This document shows, in pieces, positions 8,851-17,798 of a DNA stretch of 64,000 bases. Under the pieces are notes generated by a model. The model did no database searches and was not told where the DNA came from. It worked only from the letters and a program-made list of their open reading frames with translations. A program made the translations under genes and the position numbers. The DNA comes from an uncultured Nitrosospira sp. Its GTDB lineage: Bacteria; Nitrospirota; Nitrospiria; Nitrospirales; Nitrospiraceae. The DNA lies in contig CAADGK010000106.1 of the NCBI GenBank assembly GCA_900696515.1, positions 1 through 64,000 on the forward strand, given 5' to 3'. The first letter of the stretch is position 1. Every line of letters starts with the position of its first letter.

Positions 8851-9946
8851 GCTGACGTTCCTCCTTCTGGCCCAACGGCACTTCAACGATGATGCGTGTG
8901 CCTTTCCCCGGTTTGGATTCGACTCGCCCTTCCCCTCCGACCAATCGCGATCGCTCCAAGATGCCCTTGATCCCGAAATGGTCCCACTTCTCGGGGTCCC
9001 GCAGCACGGTCTCCATGTCAAACCCAATCCCGTTGTCTGTGATGGTGACCCGCAAGAGATCGATGTCGATATCCAGTTTTATCGCCACGCGGTCTGCCTT
9101 GGCATGCTTGTGAACATTCCCCAAGGCCTCCTGAATGATGCGAAAAAGAAACATCTTCGTTCGAGGAAATAGAATCTGTTCATCCCCGGAGAACGTAAAC
9201 TTGGTGGTGATGTGTGTCTGCGTCTGATAGGACTTGAAATAGTTGGTCAGCGCGGAGATCAATTCCATCTTGTCGTAGTGCAGGGGACGCAAATTGAAAA
9301 TGACCTGGCGGGCTTCCTGAATCGCCAGTTTCAGCTGAGCCTTGCTCTCCTTGAGCGTCGCCAAGCTCGCGCGTGGATTCTTCCGGAGAAGCTGCTGGCA
9401 CAGATCCAGCTTGAAGTTCACCCCCGCCAAGATCTGCACGAATCCGTCGTGAATCTCGCAGGCGATTCTGGTCCGTTCATCGGTCACTGCTGCGCCGGTT
9501 TCCTTCACGTACAACCGGTAGAGGGATTGATACTTATTCAGCGTTTTCTCGATCTCCGCCGTCGCGCGGATTCTGGCGCCGATCAGCTCCCACATGAATT
9601 TCGCGCTGGCTCCGCCGATGACGGTGACCCCCATGCGATGAAAGTCTTGGAGAAATTGCCAGATATCCGGATCCCCCGACACGTCGATGATGAGATCGAC
9701 TCGCTCCATCGTGAGCAGGTGTTGATAGTCGTCGGTCACCGGAATTTTCAATTGTTTAGCCAGCGCAAGTCCCGGCGCCTCCGGATTGATCTCCGCGACC
9801 CCGACGATCTGCACCAACGGGTCGTTCGCGAAGATCTCGATCAGCGCGGTGCCGCCGCGACCGGCACCGATGATGGCGACGCTGGTGGCCGCAGAAGCCG
9901 ATGCGTTTCGTTTCCCACGCGGGGCTAGAGGCTTGATGGTCGGCAT
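8837..9946 (-). CDS. Cytosolic histidine kinase with N-terminal Rossmann (NAD(P)-binding-like) domain
   Basis: The 369-residue protein has three parts. Residues 22-125 form a Rossmann fold with the dinucleotide-binding glycine motif VAIIGAGRGG, a strand VGVAEINP ending in an acidic residue, and DLIIDVSGDP, as in Gfo/Idh or homoserine-dehydrogenase-type domains. A linker helix leads to a HisKA_3 dimerisation domain with phospho-acceptor His166 (EIHDGFVQ). The last part is a HATPase_c domain with N-box NVHKHAKA, DNGIGFD and GIKGILERS. There is no membrane segment. A plausible reading is a soluble kinase that senses a nucleotide cofactor or metabolite; that sensing role is inference. The ATG at 9946 is used; the frame is open farther upstream without a domain. 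Confidence 0.88.
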   Translation of the reverse strand: MPTIKPLAPRGKRNASASAATSVAIIGAGRGGTALIEIFANDPLVQIVGVAEINPEAPGLALAKQLKIPVTDDYQHLLTMERVDLIIDVSGDPDIWQFLQDFHRMGVTVIGGASAKFMWELIGARIRATAEIEKTLNKYQSLYRLYVKETGAAVTDERTRIACEIHDGFVQILAGVNFKLDLCQQLLRKNPRASLATLKESKAQLKLAIQEARQVIFNLRPLHYDKMELISALTNYFKSYQTQTHITTKFTFSGDEQILFPRTKMFLFRIIQEALGNVHKHAKADRVAIKLDIDIDLLRVTITDNGIGFDMETVLRDPEKWDHFGIKGILERSRLVGGEGRVESKPGKGTRIIVEVPLGQKEERQHGKD

Positions 9947-10251
9947 GGAGGCTCTACCAGGTTGATACACAGGGTATGCACTGCCCGGTGACCTGTGGCT
10001 GTATGATCCGATGTGCGATCCGCATAGGCTACAGAACGTTCGACAGGCCCCGCCCGCCGACCCGCACCCGGCCACGAGGCAACGCGGGCCCAGCAGCGTG
10101 TCGTAAACGGCTGAGGGAGGTCTGAACCATGCAGGAGAACTGGTCCACGAACCGGCTCGTACTCACATGGCGGACCTTGTCGCCCTGTAGGACATGAAAC
10201 GGTCGAGGCAGAACCACGCTGGAAAGAGAGCTGCGCGACGACGGCCGAAGG
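9947..10251. other. Intergenic region between nrdR and the sensor kinase gene
   Basis: About 305 bases upstream of the kinase gene. A 77-codon minus-strand frame (10029-10262) has no recognisable features and overlaps the end of nrdR, so it is not called. The promoter of the kinase-regulator operon should lie here, but no confident promoter boxes were identified. Confidence 0.5.
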
Positions 10252-10716
10252 TCAAGGCTCACTACGTTCCTGTGCCAGGGTCTTCAACTCATCCAAGAAT
10301 TGGTCGATATCCTTGAACTCCCGATACACGGAAGCAAACCGGACATAGGCGACCTGATCCAGCTGATGCAATTCCTTCATCACTTCTTCCCCGACGATCC
10401 GGCTTTCGATCTCCGTCTCGCCCATCTCTTGAATGTGTTTCTCAATGCGATCGGTGACGGCTTCAATGGTACTGATACTGATCGGCCGTTTTTCACAGGC
10501 TTTCTTTAGGCCGACGAGAATCTTGTTACGATCGAACGATTCCCGTCGTCCGTCCTTTTTCACCACGACCGGGAGAATCTCTTCGACGCGCTCGTAGGTG
10601 GTATAGCGGCGCTTACAGCCAAGGCATTCGCGACGGCGACGGATGACCTCGCCTTCCTTGGCCATGCGGGAATCAACCACCTTGTCTTCAAGCTCATCGC
10701 AGAAGGGACATTTCAC
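10252..10716 (-). CDS. nrdR: Transcriptional repressor NrdR
   Basis: The 154-residue protein has the full NrdR layout: an N-terminal zinc ribbon with CPFC at residues 3-6 and CLGC near 31-34, followed by [10 protein letters not shown] and an ATP-cone domain (about 46-136). NrdR represses ribonucleotide reductase genes in response to ATP/dATP bound by the cone. The start is GTG. It lies downstream of rplI and glyA on the same strand, with 33 bases between glyA and nrdR, so the three are likely co-transcribed. No nrd gene is visible in this window. Confidence 0.96.
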   Translation of the reverse strand: MKCPFCDELEDKVVDSRMAKEGEVIRRRRECLGCKRRYTTYERVEEILPVVVKKDGRRESFDRNKILVGLKKACEKRPISISTIEAVTDRIEKHIQEMGETEIESRIVGEEVMKELHQLDQVAYVRFASVYREFKDIDQFLDELKTLAQERSEP

Positions 10717-10749
10717 CGGCGGCGACCCCGTCCTCTGGCTAGCGGCTGG

Positions 10750-12015
10750 TTAGTATTGATGGATGAAGGGAAACCGACTGTTCAACGCCTTCGCCTCAGC
10801 CCGTACGTCCTCCAGTACCGACGGCTCCTGCCGATGTTGCAGCACGCGGTCGACCAACCCCACGATCTGTTTCATCTCGGGCTCGCGCATGCCGCGCGTC
10901 GACACGATGGGTGTTCCAAGGCGAATCCCGCTGGCCACGGCCGGTGGTTTCTCGTCGTAGGGCACCGCGTTCTTGTTGACGATGATCCCGGCGGCATCGA
11001 GCGCCGCATCGGCGTCTTTCCCCGTAATCCCTTTATTCGACAAGTTAAGGAGCATCAGATGGGTATCGGTCCCCCCGGAAACGATCTTATACCCACGCTC
11101 GATCAACCCCTGCGCCAAGGCTTTGGCATTCGCCAACACTTGCTGCTGATAGCGCTTGAACCCGGGGGAAAGGGCTTCCTGAAACGCAACCGCTTTTGCC
11201 GCAATCACATGCATGAGCGGTCCGCCTTGGAGTCCGGGAAACACCAGCTTGTCGACCCCCTTGGCGTACTCAGCTTTGCACATCGTCACACCGCCACGCG
11301 GTCCACGCAGAGTCTTGTGGGTCGTCGTGGTCACGAAGTCCGCATAGGGCACCGGGTTCGGATGCAAGCCCGCTGCGATGAGCCCAGCAATGTGAGCGAT
11401 GTCCACGAGCAAATAGGCGCCAACGGATTTCGCAATCTGCTGAAACCGCGGAAAATCGAGGATCCTCGCATAGGCGCTGGCCCCGACGACGATCATGCGC
11501 GGGCGACATTCTTCAGCCACCTTTTGCACGGCATCGTAGTCGATGGTTTCAGTCTGGCGATCAACGCCGTAGGAGAACACACGGAAGAGAATGCCGGAGA
11601 AATTGACCTTGCTGCCGTGCGTCAAATGACCGCCCTGAGCCAGATCCATCCCGAGAATCGTATCCCCCGGTTTTAAGACCGACAGATAGGCCGCCATGTT
11701 CGCCTGCGACCCGGAATGCGGCTGGACATTGACGTGTTCGGCACCGAAAATCTGCTTGCACCGCTGAATCGCCAAATCTTCAACGGCATCCGCATGCTGG
11801 CAGCCGCCGTAGTACCGTTTACCCGAGTAGCCCTCGGCGTATTTGTTGGTGAGCAGCGACCCCTGGGCGGCAAGCACCGCCGGACTGGCGAAGTTTTCCG
11901 AGGCAATCAAGAGCAACTTTTCACGCTGCCGGACCTCTTCCGACTCAATCGCGGCATAGACCTCGGGATCTACCGCTTTCAGTGCCTCCAATGAGCCGAT
12001 CGCGTCCTGCATCAT
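10750..12015 (-). CDS. glyA: Serine hydroxymethyltransferase
   Basis: The 421-residue protein is full length for GlyA. It shows the N-terminal [10 protein letters not shown] and [15 protein letters not shown] substrate and cofactor segments, and the PLP-lysine motif [14 protein letters not shown]. It interconverts serine and glycine with transfer of a one-carbon unit to tetrahydrofolate. It begins seven bases after the rplI stop codon, in an rplI-glyA-nrdR operon. The neighbouring kbl-tdh genes also make glycine, and the formiminotransferase-cyclodeaminase at 28939 also feeds the folate pool. Confidence 0.97.
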   Translation of the reverse strand: MMQDAIGSLEALKAVDPEVYAAIESEEVRQREKLLLIASENFASPAVLAAQGSLLTNKYAEGYSGKRYYGGCQHADAVEDLAIQRCKQIFGAEHVNVQPHSGSQANMAAYLSVLKPGDTILGMDLAQGGHLTHGSKVNFSGILFRVFSYGVDRQTETIDYDAVQKVAEECRPRMIVVGASAYARILDFPRFQQIAKSVGAYLLVDIAHIAGLIAAGLHPNPVPYADFVTTTTHKTLRGPRGGVTMCKAEYAKGVDKLVFPGLQGGPLMHVIAAKAVAFQEALSPGFKRYQQQVLANAKALAQGLIERGYKIVSGGTDTHLMLLNLSNKGITGKDADAALDAAGIIVNKNAVPYDEKPPAVASGIRLGTPIVSTRGMREPEMKQIVGLVDRVLQHRQEPSVLEDVRAEAKALNSRFPFIHQY

Positions 12016-12022
12016 GCCGTCA

Positions 12023-12505
12023 TCACCCCTTTGCTTCCGAAGCAGAAGGTTCTTCCGCCTCTTGTTGCTTCACCACGCGAACCGTCACGGTCGCGACCAC
12101 GTCCCTGGGCATCTTAATCGGCACCGACACCGTGCCCAGCTCCTTGATCGGCTGTGCCAATTGAATCTTCCGCCGATCCACCGTGATCCCCTGTGCGGCC
12201 AGGCCTTCCGCAATGTCTTTCGTAGTGACGGATCCGAATAGCTTGTCGTCCTTGCCCGCCTGCATCTCGATCGTCAGCGACACCGCCGACACTTTTGCGG
12301 CATGGGCTTCGATCTCCAGCTTTTCCTTCTTGGCTTTCTCAGCCGCCACTCGTTTGACGTGCTCGAAGGCTTTGATGCTCCGGCTGTCCGCTTCAACGGC
12401 CTTACGCCTCGGCAACAGGTAGTTTCGCGCAAATCCATCGGCCACGTTGATAAGGTCACCGAGATGTCCGACCCCTTCCAGGGTCTCTTGAAGAATAACT
12501 TTCAT
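12023..12505 (-). CDS. rplI: 50S ribosomal protein bL9
   Basis: The protein starts [18 protein letters not shown] and continues with [16 protein letters not shown], the diagnostic N-terminal RNA-binding domain of L9. A long central helix and a C-terminal domain ([15 protein letters not shown]) complete it. At 160 residues it is slightly longer than typical (~150) because of an acidic, alanine-rich tail. A GGAG ribosome binding site lies just upstream of the ATG. First gene of the rplI-glyA-nrdR group. Confidence 0.97.
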   Translation of the reverse strand: MKVILQETLEGVGHLGDLINVADGFARNYLLPRRKAVEADSRSIKAFEHVKRVAAEKAKKEKLEIEAHAAKVSAVSLTIEMQAGKDDKLFGSVTTKDIAEGLAAQGITVDRRKIQLAQPIKELGTVSVPIKMPRDVVATVTVRVVKQQEAEEPSASEAKG

Positions 12506-12590
12506 AGCCCTACTCCTTCACATAATAAAGTGCCAGAGAATACTGAGCTGGCTGCGAAATGTCAATTCGGCGAGATACGGGTGGGGATGC

Positions 12591-13781
12591 CTATGGAATG
12601 ATACCGAGCGCGCGGCCCACTTTGGAAAACGCCGCCACGGCCTGTTGCAACTGAGCGGCTGTATGGGCCGCCGACATTTGGGTCCTGATCCGCGCCTGCC
12701 CTTGCGGAACAACGGGATAGCTGAACCCGACGACGTAGACCCCTTCTTTCAGCAAGGCCTCCGCCATCGAGGTGGCAAGGGCGGCCTCACCCAGCATGAC
12801 GGGAATGATGGGATGCTCGCCTGGAACGAGCCGGAAGCCGAGCTTGGTCAGTTCATTCCTGAAAAAAGCGGCATTGGCGCGAAGCTGTTGCCTGAGATAG
12901 TCACCTTGTTTCACAAGTTCAAGGGCACAGAATGCGCCAGCTGCGATCGGCGGAGGCAGGGAGTTCGAAAACAGGTAGGGTCGAGACCGTTGGCGCAGTA
13001 GCTCGACAACCTCAGCCTTTCCGGATGTGAATCCCCCCGTTGCCCCCCCAAGCGTCTTTCCCAAGGTACTGGTCACGATTTCAACACGGTCGGCGACGCC
13101 GAAGTGAGCCGGCGTACCCCTCCCCTTCGGACCCAATACCCCTGTGGCATGGCTGTCGTCGACAATGACGGCTGCGTCGTACCGGTCCGCCAGCCCGACA
13201 ATTCGATCAAGCTTGGCCAGGTCACCATCCATCGAGAAGACGCCATCCGTGACGATGAGTCGAAGGCGGCAGTCACCTGCTTCCCGAAGCTGCGCCTCGA
13301 GATCAGCCATATCGGAATGGGCGTACCGAAATCGTTTGGCTTTGCAGAGCCGGATGCCGTCGATCAGACTCGCATGGTTCAACGCATCGCTGATGACGGC
13401 ATCCCGCTCGTCCAGAAGGACTTCGAATAATCCACCATTGGCATCGAAACAGGAGCTGTAGAGGATCGTGTCCTCCGTACCGAGGAACTCACTGATGGCC
13501 TGTTCCAGCTGCTTGTGCAGATCTTGCGTACCGCAAATAAACCGCACCGAGGCCATGCCATAGCCATGGGTATCCAACCCTGTTTTCGCCGCCTGGACGA
13601 TCGACGGATGATTCGCGAGGCCGAGATAGTTGTTGGCGCAGAGATTTAATACCGAGCCTTGAGAGACCCGAATGTCCGACCCTTGAGGCCCCAGAATGCG
13701 CCGCTCGGATCTATGCAGCCCCTTGGCACGGATGTCCGCGAGTTGGGTATCGAGAACCTGTTTGAGAGAATGGTAAGCCAT
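12591..13781 (-). CDS. kbl: Glycine C-acetyltransferase (2-amino-3-ketobutyrate CoA ligase)
   Basis: The 396-residue protein belongs to the alpha-oxoamine synthase family of PLP enzymes. Visible signatures are [10 protein letters not shown], the [11 protein letters not shown] region, [10 protein letters not shown] and the PLP-lysine segment [12 protein letters not shown]. It splits 2-amino-3-ketobutyrate with CoA to glycine and acetyl-CoA. The ATG at 13781 starts the canonical MAYHSLKQ; upstream codons run into an intergenic hairpin. tdh lies directly upstream on the same strand, so the pair forms the two-step threonine degradation route. Confidence 0.95.
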   Translation of the reverse strand: MAYHSLKQVLDTQLADIRAKGLHRSERRILGPQGSDIRVSQGSVLNLCANNYLGLANHPSIVQAAKTGLDTHGYGMASVRFICGTQDLHKQLEQAISEFLGTEDTILYSSCFDANGGLFEVLLDERDAVISDALNHASLIDGIRLCKAKRFRYAHSDMADLEAQLREAGDCRLRLIVTDGVFSMDGDLAKLDRIVGLADRYDAAVIVDDSHATGVLGPKGRGTPAHFGVADRVEIVTSTLGKTLGGATGGFTSGKAEVVELLRQRSRPYLFSNSLPPPIAAGAFCALELVKQGDYLRQQLRANAAFFRNELTKLGFRLVPGEHPIIPVMLGEAALATSMAEALLKEGVYVVGFSYPVVPQGQARIRTQMSAAHTAAQLQQAVAAFSKVGRALGIIP

Positions 13782-13790
13782 GATTAGTAG

Positions 13791-13878
13791 GTGAGGGGTA
13801 AAAGGTAAGGGGTAAGGGGCTTGAGAAAAACCTCGCAATTGCATTCTCTCATTTCACACCTCACTCCTTACTCCTCAC
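13791..13878. repeat. Iterated-word inverted repeat between tdh and kbl
   Basis: The left arm (13791-13819) repeats G-rich words GTGAGGGGTAA, GGTAAGGGG and TAAGGGG. The right arm (13855-13878) carries the complementary words CACCTCAC, TCCTTAC and TCCTCAC. The tdh stop codon (13875-13877) lies inside the right arm. The arms can pair in several registers. It may act as a terminator or processing hairpin. Confidence 0.7.
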
Positions 13879-14909
13879 GGAAATAGAACCACCTTTCCGC
13901 ATTGCCCTGACTGGATCAACTCAAACCCGGTCGCGAACTCGCTCAGTGGAAACGAATGGGTGAGAACCGGCCGGATAGTGAGGCCGGCCTTGAAGAGACC
14001 AGCCAGCCGGTACCAGGTTCCAAACAAACGCCGACCGGTAATCCCGTACACGCGAATCCCCTTGAAGATCATTTCGTTGGGGAGATCAAACGTCACGGGG
14101 CCCGTGGGAATGCCGAACAGCGTGACCCGCCCACCGTTCTTCACGGCACGAAATGCCTGGTGCAACGCTTCTGGGTTTCCCGACATCTCCAACGACGCGT
14201 CAACCCCTTCACCGGCGGTGATGTCGAGGATCGCTGCGGCGAGTTGTTCCGGAGGTTGAGTCTTGGCATTGAGGACGTAATCCGCACCAACCTGCTTCGC
14301 CAAACCAAGCCGGTAGTCACTGATATCCGACGCAATAATCGTCGCCGCGCCGGCGGTGCGCGCGACCGCCGCGGCGAATAAGCCGGTCGGGCCACATCCG
14401 GTGATCAATACCGTCTGACCGGTCAAGTCTTCGGCGAGGGCCGCATCCACGGCATTGCCGATTGGCTCCTGCAGGCAGGCCAACTCGGGAGGAATGCTCG
14501 GATCCGTCTTCCACAAGACGCCTTCAGGTAAGACGACATACTGCGCGTAGGATCCGTCTCGGTCGACCCCGAGGATCTTGTAATTCTTGCACACGTGCGC
14601 CAATCCCGTCCGGCACTGAAAACAGGCTCCGCAGGTCAGGTGCGATTCCGCGGCAACATAATCGCCGATCTTGACGAGGGACACCTCGCGTCCGACCTCC
14701 ACCACATGGCCGCACAACTCATGGCCGATCACACGCGGTGGATGGATCCTCCGCTGCGCCCATTCGTCCCAGCGATAGATATGGGCGTCCGTCCCACAGA
14801 GCGAGGTCGCCGCGACCTTGATCACCGCATCGTGCGGCCCCGGGGTTGGGTCCGCCCAATCCGTAAAGGTGAGGCCCACTCCCGCTGTTGTTTTGACGAG
14901 TGCTTTCAT
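13875..14909 (-). CDS. tdh: L-threonine 3-dehydrogenase
   Basis: The 344-residue protein is a zinc-dependent medium-chain dehydrogenase of the Tdh type. It has the catalytic-zinc Cys in SLCGTDAHIYRWDEWAQ, the GHELCGHVVEVG motif, the four-Cys structural zinc site (CGACFQCRTGLAHVC), and a Rossmann domain starting VLITGCGPTGLFAA. It oxidises threonine to 2-amino-3-ketobutyrate with NAD+, feeding Kbl just downstream. Divergent from yceI across a 157-base promoter region. Confidence 0.95.
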   Translation of the reverse strand: MKALVKTTAGVGLTFTDWADPTPGPHDAVIKVAATSLCGTDAHIYRWDEWAQRRIHPPRVIGHELCGHVVEVGREVSLVKIGDYVAAESHLTCGACFQCRTGLAHVCKNYKILGVDRDGSYAQYVVLPEGVLWKTDPSIPPELACLQEPIGNAVDAALAEDLTGQTVLITGCGPTGLFAAAVARTAGAATIIASDISDYRLGLAKQVGADYVLNAKTQPPEQLAAAILDITAGEGVDASLEMSGNPEALHQAFRAVKNGGRVTLFGIPTGPVTFDLPNEMIFKGIRVYGITGRRLFGTWYRLAGLFKAGLTIRPVLTHSFPLSEFATGFELIQSGQCGKVVLFP

Positions 14910-15066
14910 GAGTGCATTCTATACCAACAGCATCAGTGAACACCCATTTTCAGCGAAAGAAACACATTGCACCATTTTCCCATGCTGGATAGGATATCAA
15001 GTAGAAGGGGCTGGATTGATCGAGAAGGGACAGGCTTTTACCGGAGAAGCTGAAAGGGGAATGATT

Positions 15067-15672
15067 ATGAACAGGAGCCGAGTCTGGACACGGAGCATCA
15101 TCGTGATAGGTGTCTTGGCGCTGTGCCCACTGAGCGCTCTAGCCGAGACGGCTCGCTGGAACATCGATCCTGACCACTCGCTCATTGAGTTCCGCGTGGC
15201 ACACATGGTGATTTCCAAGACCTCGGGACGGTTTCTCGACTATCGAGGATTCGTCGAACTGGACGCAGACTCGAAAACCTTGAAGACCATCGAGGCGACC
15301 ATCAATGCTGACTCCGTCACTACAAACCACGAGAAGCGCGACGGGCATCTGCGTAATGCCGACTTCCTGGATGTCAAACAGTTCCCGACTATCACCTATG
15401 CGATGAAAACCGCTCAGAAAGATGGAGAGACCTATAAGGTCGTCGGCAATCTCACCCTGCATGGTGTGACCAAAGAAGTGACGCTCACCGGGACGCTGAA
15501 CGGCGTCACAAAGGACCCTTGGGGAAACACCAGAGCGGGATTCACCGCCGATGGTAAATTAAATCGCAAGGATTTCGGCATGGTGTGGAACAAGACTCTC
15601 GATACCGGAGGACTCGTCGTGGGAGACGACGTCCACATTCATTTAGACATTGAGTGCATTAAGGCGAAGTAG
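15067..15672 (+). CDS. YceI-family periplasmic protein
   Basis: The 201-residue protein begins with a Sec signal peptide (MNRSRVWTRS, hydrophobic core, cleavage after ALA near residue 26). The mature part opens with the YceI signature RWNIDPDHSLIEFRVAHMV and continues with the lipocalin-like barrel (HLRNADFLDVKQFPTITY, LTLHGVTKEVTL). YceI proteins bind long amphipathic isoprenoids in other bacteria; substrate here is unknown. The ATG at 15067 is preferred over the one at 15061 because an AGGGGA ribosome binding site stands at the right distance from it. Confidence 0.93.
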   Translation: MNRSRVWTRSIIVIGVLALCPLSALAETARWNIDPDHSLIEFRVAHMVISKTSGRFLDYRGFVELDADSKTLKTIEATINADSVTTNHEKRDGHLRNADFLDVKQFPTITYAMKTAQKDGETYKVVGNLTLHGVTKEVTLTGTLNGVTKDPWGNTRAGFTADGKLNRKDFGMVWNKTLDTGGLVVGDDVHIHLDIECIKAK

Positions 15673-15685
15673 CGGTAAAACCGTA

Positions 15686-15834
15686 GAGGAGTTTCACGTT
15701 TCAGGTTTCGAGTTTTGTGTCTCCGGATCAGAACGAGATGCTCTGAAGGACCTTCCCTCCCGAAACACGTAACCCGAAATCCTGAACTTCGGACCAAGAA
15801 CCTGAAACTAGAAACCCGCAATTCGAAACTCCTC
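15686..15834. repeat. Iterated-word inverted repeat between yceI and the dehydrogenase gene
   Basis: The ends are perfect 10-bp inverted repeats, GAGGAGTTTC (15686-15695) and GAAACTCCTC (15825-15834). Inside, the left arm repeats GTTTCACGTTTCAGGTTTCGAG and the right arm repeats CGAAAC, CTGAAC and CTGAAACTAGAAAC words. The element spans about 150 bases and ends 12 bases before the next start codon. Confidence 0.7.
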
Positions 15835-15846
15835 ATCCCAGCGATT

Positions 15847-16845
15847 ATGAAATGCATGGTGCTGCGCCATACTGGTAATGTTTCGAGCAATCCATTGCAG
15901 CTTGAGGATCGACCAATACCCACCCCAGAAGCCGGACAGGTCCTTATCAAAGTCCATGTCTGTGGCGTCTGTCGCACCGATCTTCACGTGGTAGAAGGGG
16001 AACTGCGCGACGTCGCCTTGCCGATCATTCCAGGGCATCAAGCAGTCGGCACGGTGATGCAGCTTGGCGCTGATATCTCGGAAATCGAGGAAGGAGATCG
16101 AGTCGGGATCGCCTGGCTTCAAGGAACGTGCGGAGAGTGTGAATTCTGTACCAGTGGACGAGAAAATCTCTGTTTGAGAGCGCGGTTCACCGGCTATCAG
16201 GTCAACGGCGGTTATGCAGAATATGCCACCGTGCCAGCACGATTCGCCTATCCAATCCCTTCAATCTTTTCCGACGACGAAGCCGCCCCCCTGCTCTGTG
16301 CCGGCATTATCGGCTATCGCGCCTTGCGGCTCAGCGGGATCAAGCAAGGCCAGCGCCTGGGGCTCTATGGTTTCGGCGCCTCAGCCCATATTGCGATCCA
16401 AATTGCGCGCCACTGGGGTTGCCAGGTCTATGTGAGCTCGCTCAAACCGGAGCATCAAGCACTGGCCAGACAACTGGGAGCGTACTGGGTCGGAGGAGCG
16501 ACTGAGATGCCTCCGGACAAACTGCACAGCTCCATCATCTTCGCCCCAGCCGGTGAACTCGTGCCTCCCGCATTACGCGCACTCGAACGCGGCGGCACCT
16601 TGGCGCTGGCCGGCATCCACATGTCGCCAATTCCCTCGCTGGATTACAATCGTGATGTGTTCGGCGAGCGTATCATCCGCAGCGTCACGGCCAATACCAG
16701 ACAGGACGGCATCGATTTATTGCGTGAAGCAGCGGCCATTCCTATCAAGCCCCGCACGATCCGTTTTCCTCTGGAAGAGGCGAACCGTGCGCTACAAGAA
16801 TTGAAAGCCGGAAGCTTTCAAGGCGCCGCGGTGCTCACGATGTGA
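15847..16845 (+). CDS. Zinc-dependent alcohol dehydrogenase family protein
   Basis: The 332-residue medium-chain dehydrogenase has catalytic-zinc ligands in CGVCRTDLH and GHQAVGTV, a four-Cys structural zinc loop (GTCGECEFCTSGRENLC), and a nucleotide-binding segment LGLYGFGASAHIA. It matches the 'zinc-binding alcohol dehydrogenase' subfamily (TIGR02822 type), whose physiological substrate is not well defined. The ATG at 15847 gives the natural MKCMVLRHTG start; the longer frame upstream only translates the intergenic repeat. It stands alone, with no obvious partner gene. Confidence 0.9.
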   Translation: MKCMVLRHTGNVSSNPLQLEDRPIPTPEAGQVLIKVHVCGVCRTDLHVVEGELRDVALPIIPGHQAVGTVMQLGADISEIEEGDRVGIAWLQGTCGECEFCTSGRENLCLRARFTGYQVNGGYAEYATVPARFAYPIPSIFSDDEAAPLLCAGIIGYRALRLSGIKQGQRLGLYGFGASAHIAIQIARHWGCQVYVSSLKPEHQALARQLGAYWVGGATEMPPDKLHSSIIFAPAGELVPPALRALERGGTLALAGIHMSPIPSLDYNRDVFGERIIRSVTANTRQDGIDLLREAAAIPIKPRTIRFPLEEANRALQELKAGSFQGAAVLTM

Positions 16846-16927
16846 CCGTGGCATGACCTCTAGTAAGCCCCACAACAGGCACAAGGCGGTTCAGATACCG
16901 ATTACTCGGGTAAGGTGGCCCCCCTGA

Positions 16928-16964
16928 TTGACGAACGTCGCTCTCAAGGTATATTTTCTATACC
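16928..16964 (+). promoter_or_regulatory. Promoter and operator of the brnTA operon
   Basis: A sigma70-like -35 box TTGACG (16928-16933) and -10 box TATATT (16950-16955) are 16 bases apart. The inverted repeat GGTATA-TTTTC-TATACC (16948-16964) overlaps the -10 box and ends three bases before the BrnT start codon. Its position suits autorepression by the BrnT-BrnA complex, as known for this family; the binding itself is inferred. Confidence 0.6.
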
Positions 16965-16967
16965 AGG

Positions 16968-17252
16968 ATGGATTTCGAGTTCGATGTTGCAAAGAGCAAG
17001 GCCAACCGTGAAAAACACGGGATCGACTTTATCGAAGCACAAGGGCTGTGGGAAGACGAGGACCGTCTGGAAATCCCAGCGCGAACAGAAGATGAGCCAC
17101 GATATGTGCTGATCGCGGTCCACAAGCAAAAGCTCTGGTCGGCTTTTTTCACCTATCGCAAGGGACATATACGGTTGATTTCAGTTCGCAGATCCAGAAC
17201 GGAAGAAAGGGCACTCTACTATGAAAGCCAAGAATCTCGAGAAGATGTTTGA
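16968..17252 (+). CDS. brnT: BrnT-family toxin
   Basis: The 94-residue protein has the BrnT pattern: an N-terminal MDFEFDVAKSKANREKHGIDF (Trp/Asn-x-x-Lys-His-Gly region), a central ARTEDEPRYVLIA, and the C-terminal GHIRLISVRRSRTEERALYYE, where RxSxRxER-type residues are conserved. BrnT proteins are RelE-fold ribonucleases. The toxin gene comes first and overlaps the antitoxin gene by 32 bases, the usual brnTA order. Only a few bases separate the predicted transcription start from the ATG. Confidence 0.9.
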   Translation: MDFEFDVAKSKANREKHGIDFIEAQGLWEDEDRLEIPARTEDEPRYVLIAVHKQKLWSAFFTYRKGHIRLISVRRSRTEERALYYESQESREDV

Positions 17253-17457
17253 TGAGGGCAAAGACGTGACACCTCATCTTAACCTCTCGAAGTCACGCCG
17301 TCCTGGGCATGAGCAGAGACGGGTGAACGTCGACTTTCCCAATTGGATCATCGATTCTCTAGACACTCAGGCGAGCCGCCTTGGCGTCACCAGGCAATCC
17401 GTAATCAAACTGTGGATCGCCGAGCGGTTGAAGGAAGAACAAAAGAAGGCTAGTTGA
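17221..17457 (+). CDS. brnA: BrnA-family antitoxin (CopG-like)
   Basis: The 78-residue protein has a disordered N-terminal toxin-binding part and a C-terminal ribbon-helix-helix: RRVNVDFPNWIIDSLDTQASRLGVTRQSVIKLWI, the BrnA/CopG signature. It neutralises BrnT and, with it, represses the shared promoter. The start lies inside the brnT gene. Confidence 0.9.
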   Translation: MKAKNLEKMFDEGKDVTPHLNLSKSRRPGHEQRRVNVDFPNWIIDSLDTQASRLGVTRQSVIKLWIAERLKEEQKKAS

Positions 17458-17493
17458 GCACCGACAGGTAGACAGGGACGTAGTCGAGGTACC

Positions 17494-17763
17494 GTGAAGG
17501 ACTACCACATCAGTGCCATCTATAGCGATGCAGACAGAGGGTACATCGCCGACATCCCCGACCTCGACACCTGTTCGGCGTTCGGAAACACTCCAGCCGA
17601 AGCACTCAAACAAGCGAAAGTCGCGAAACGAGCCTGGCTGGCAGCGGCACGCGCTGAGAAGAAACCAATCCCCAAACCACGATATCGCCTGGCCATCTAT
17701 CAGACAAACCAGCACATAATCTGGTTCATCCGTCCTGGAGTTCAACTCCTCGGCGCCGAGTGA
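17494..17763 (+). CDS. HicB-like protein without a HicA partner
   Basis: The 89-residue protein has the HicB N-terminal fold: an ISAIYSDADRGYIADIPDLDTCSAFG strand-turn region and TPAEALKQAKVAKRAWLAAA helix. Normally a HicA toxin gene would be adjacent, but none is seen. The C-terminal part (RYRLAIYQTNQHIIWFIRPG) is not the usual DNA-binding domain. The start codon is GTG at 17494. It could be a remnant antitoxin or an independent regulator. Confidence 0.7.
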   Translation: MKDYHISAIYSDADRGYIADIPDLDTCSAFGNTPAEALKQAKVAKRAWLAAARAEKKPIPKPRYRLAIYQTNQHIIWFIRPGVQLLGAE

Positions 17764-17798
17764 TGCACGATCGAAGATCAAACCGCCATGGCAGTTTT

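Noticed and set aside
10029-10262. 77-codon minus-strand frame upstream of the kinase gene
   Set aside because: It overlaps the end of nrdR and its Arg/Ser-rich translation shows no family or secretion signal.
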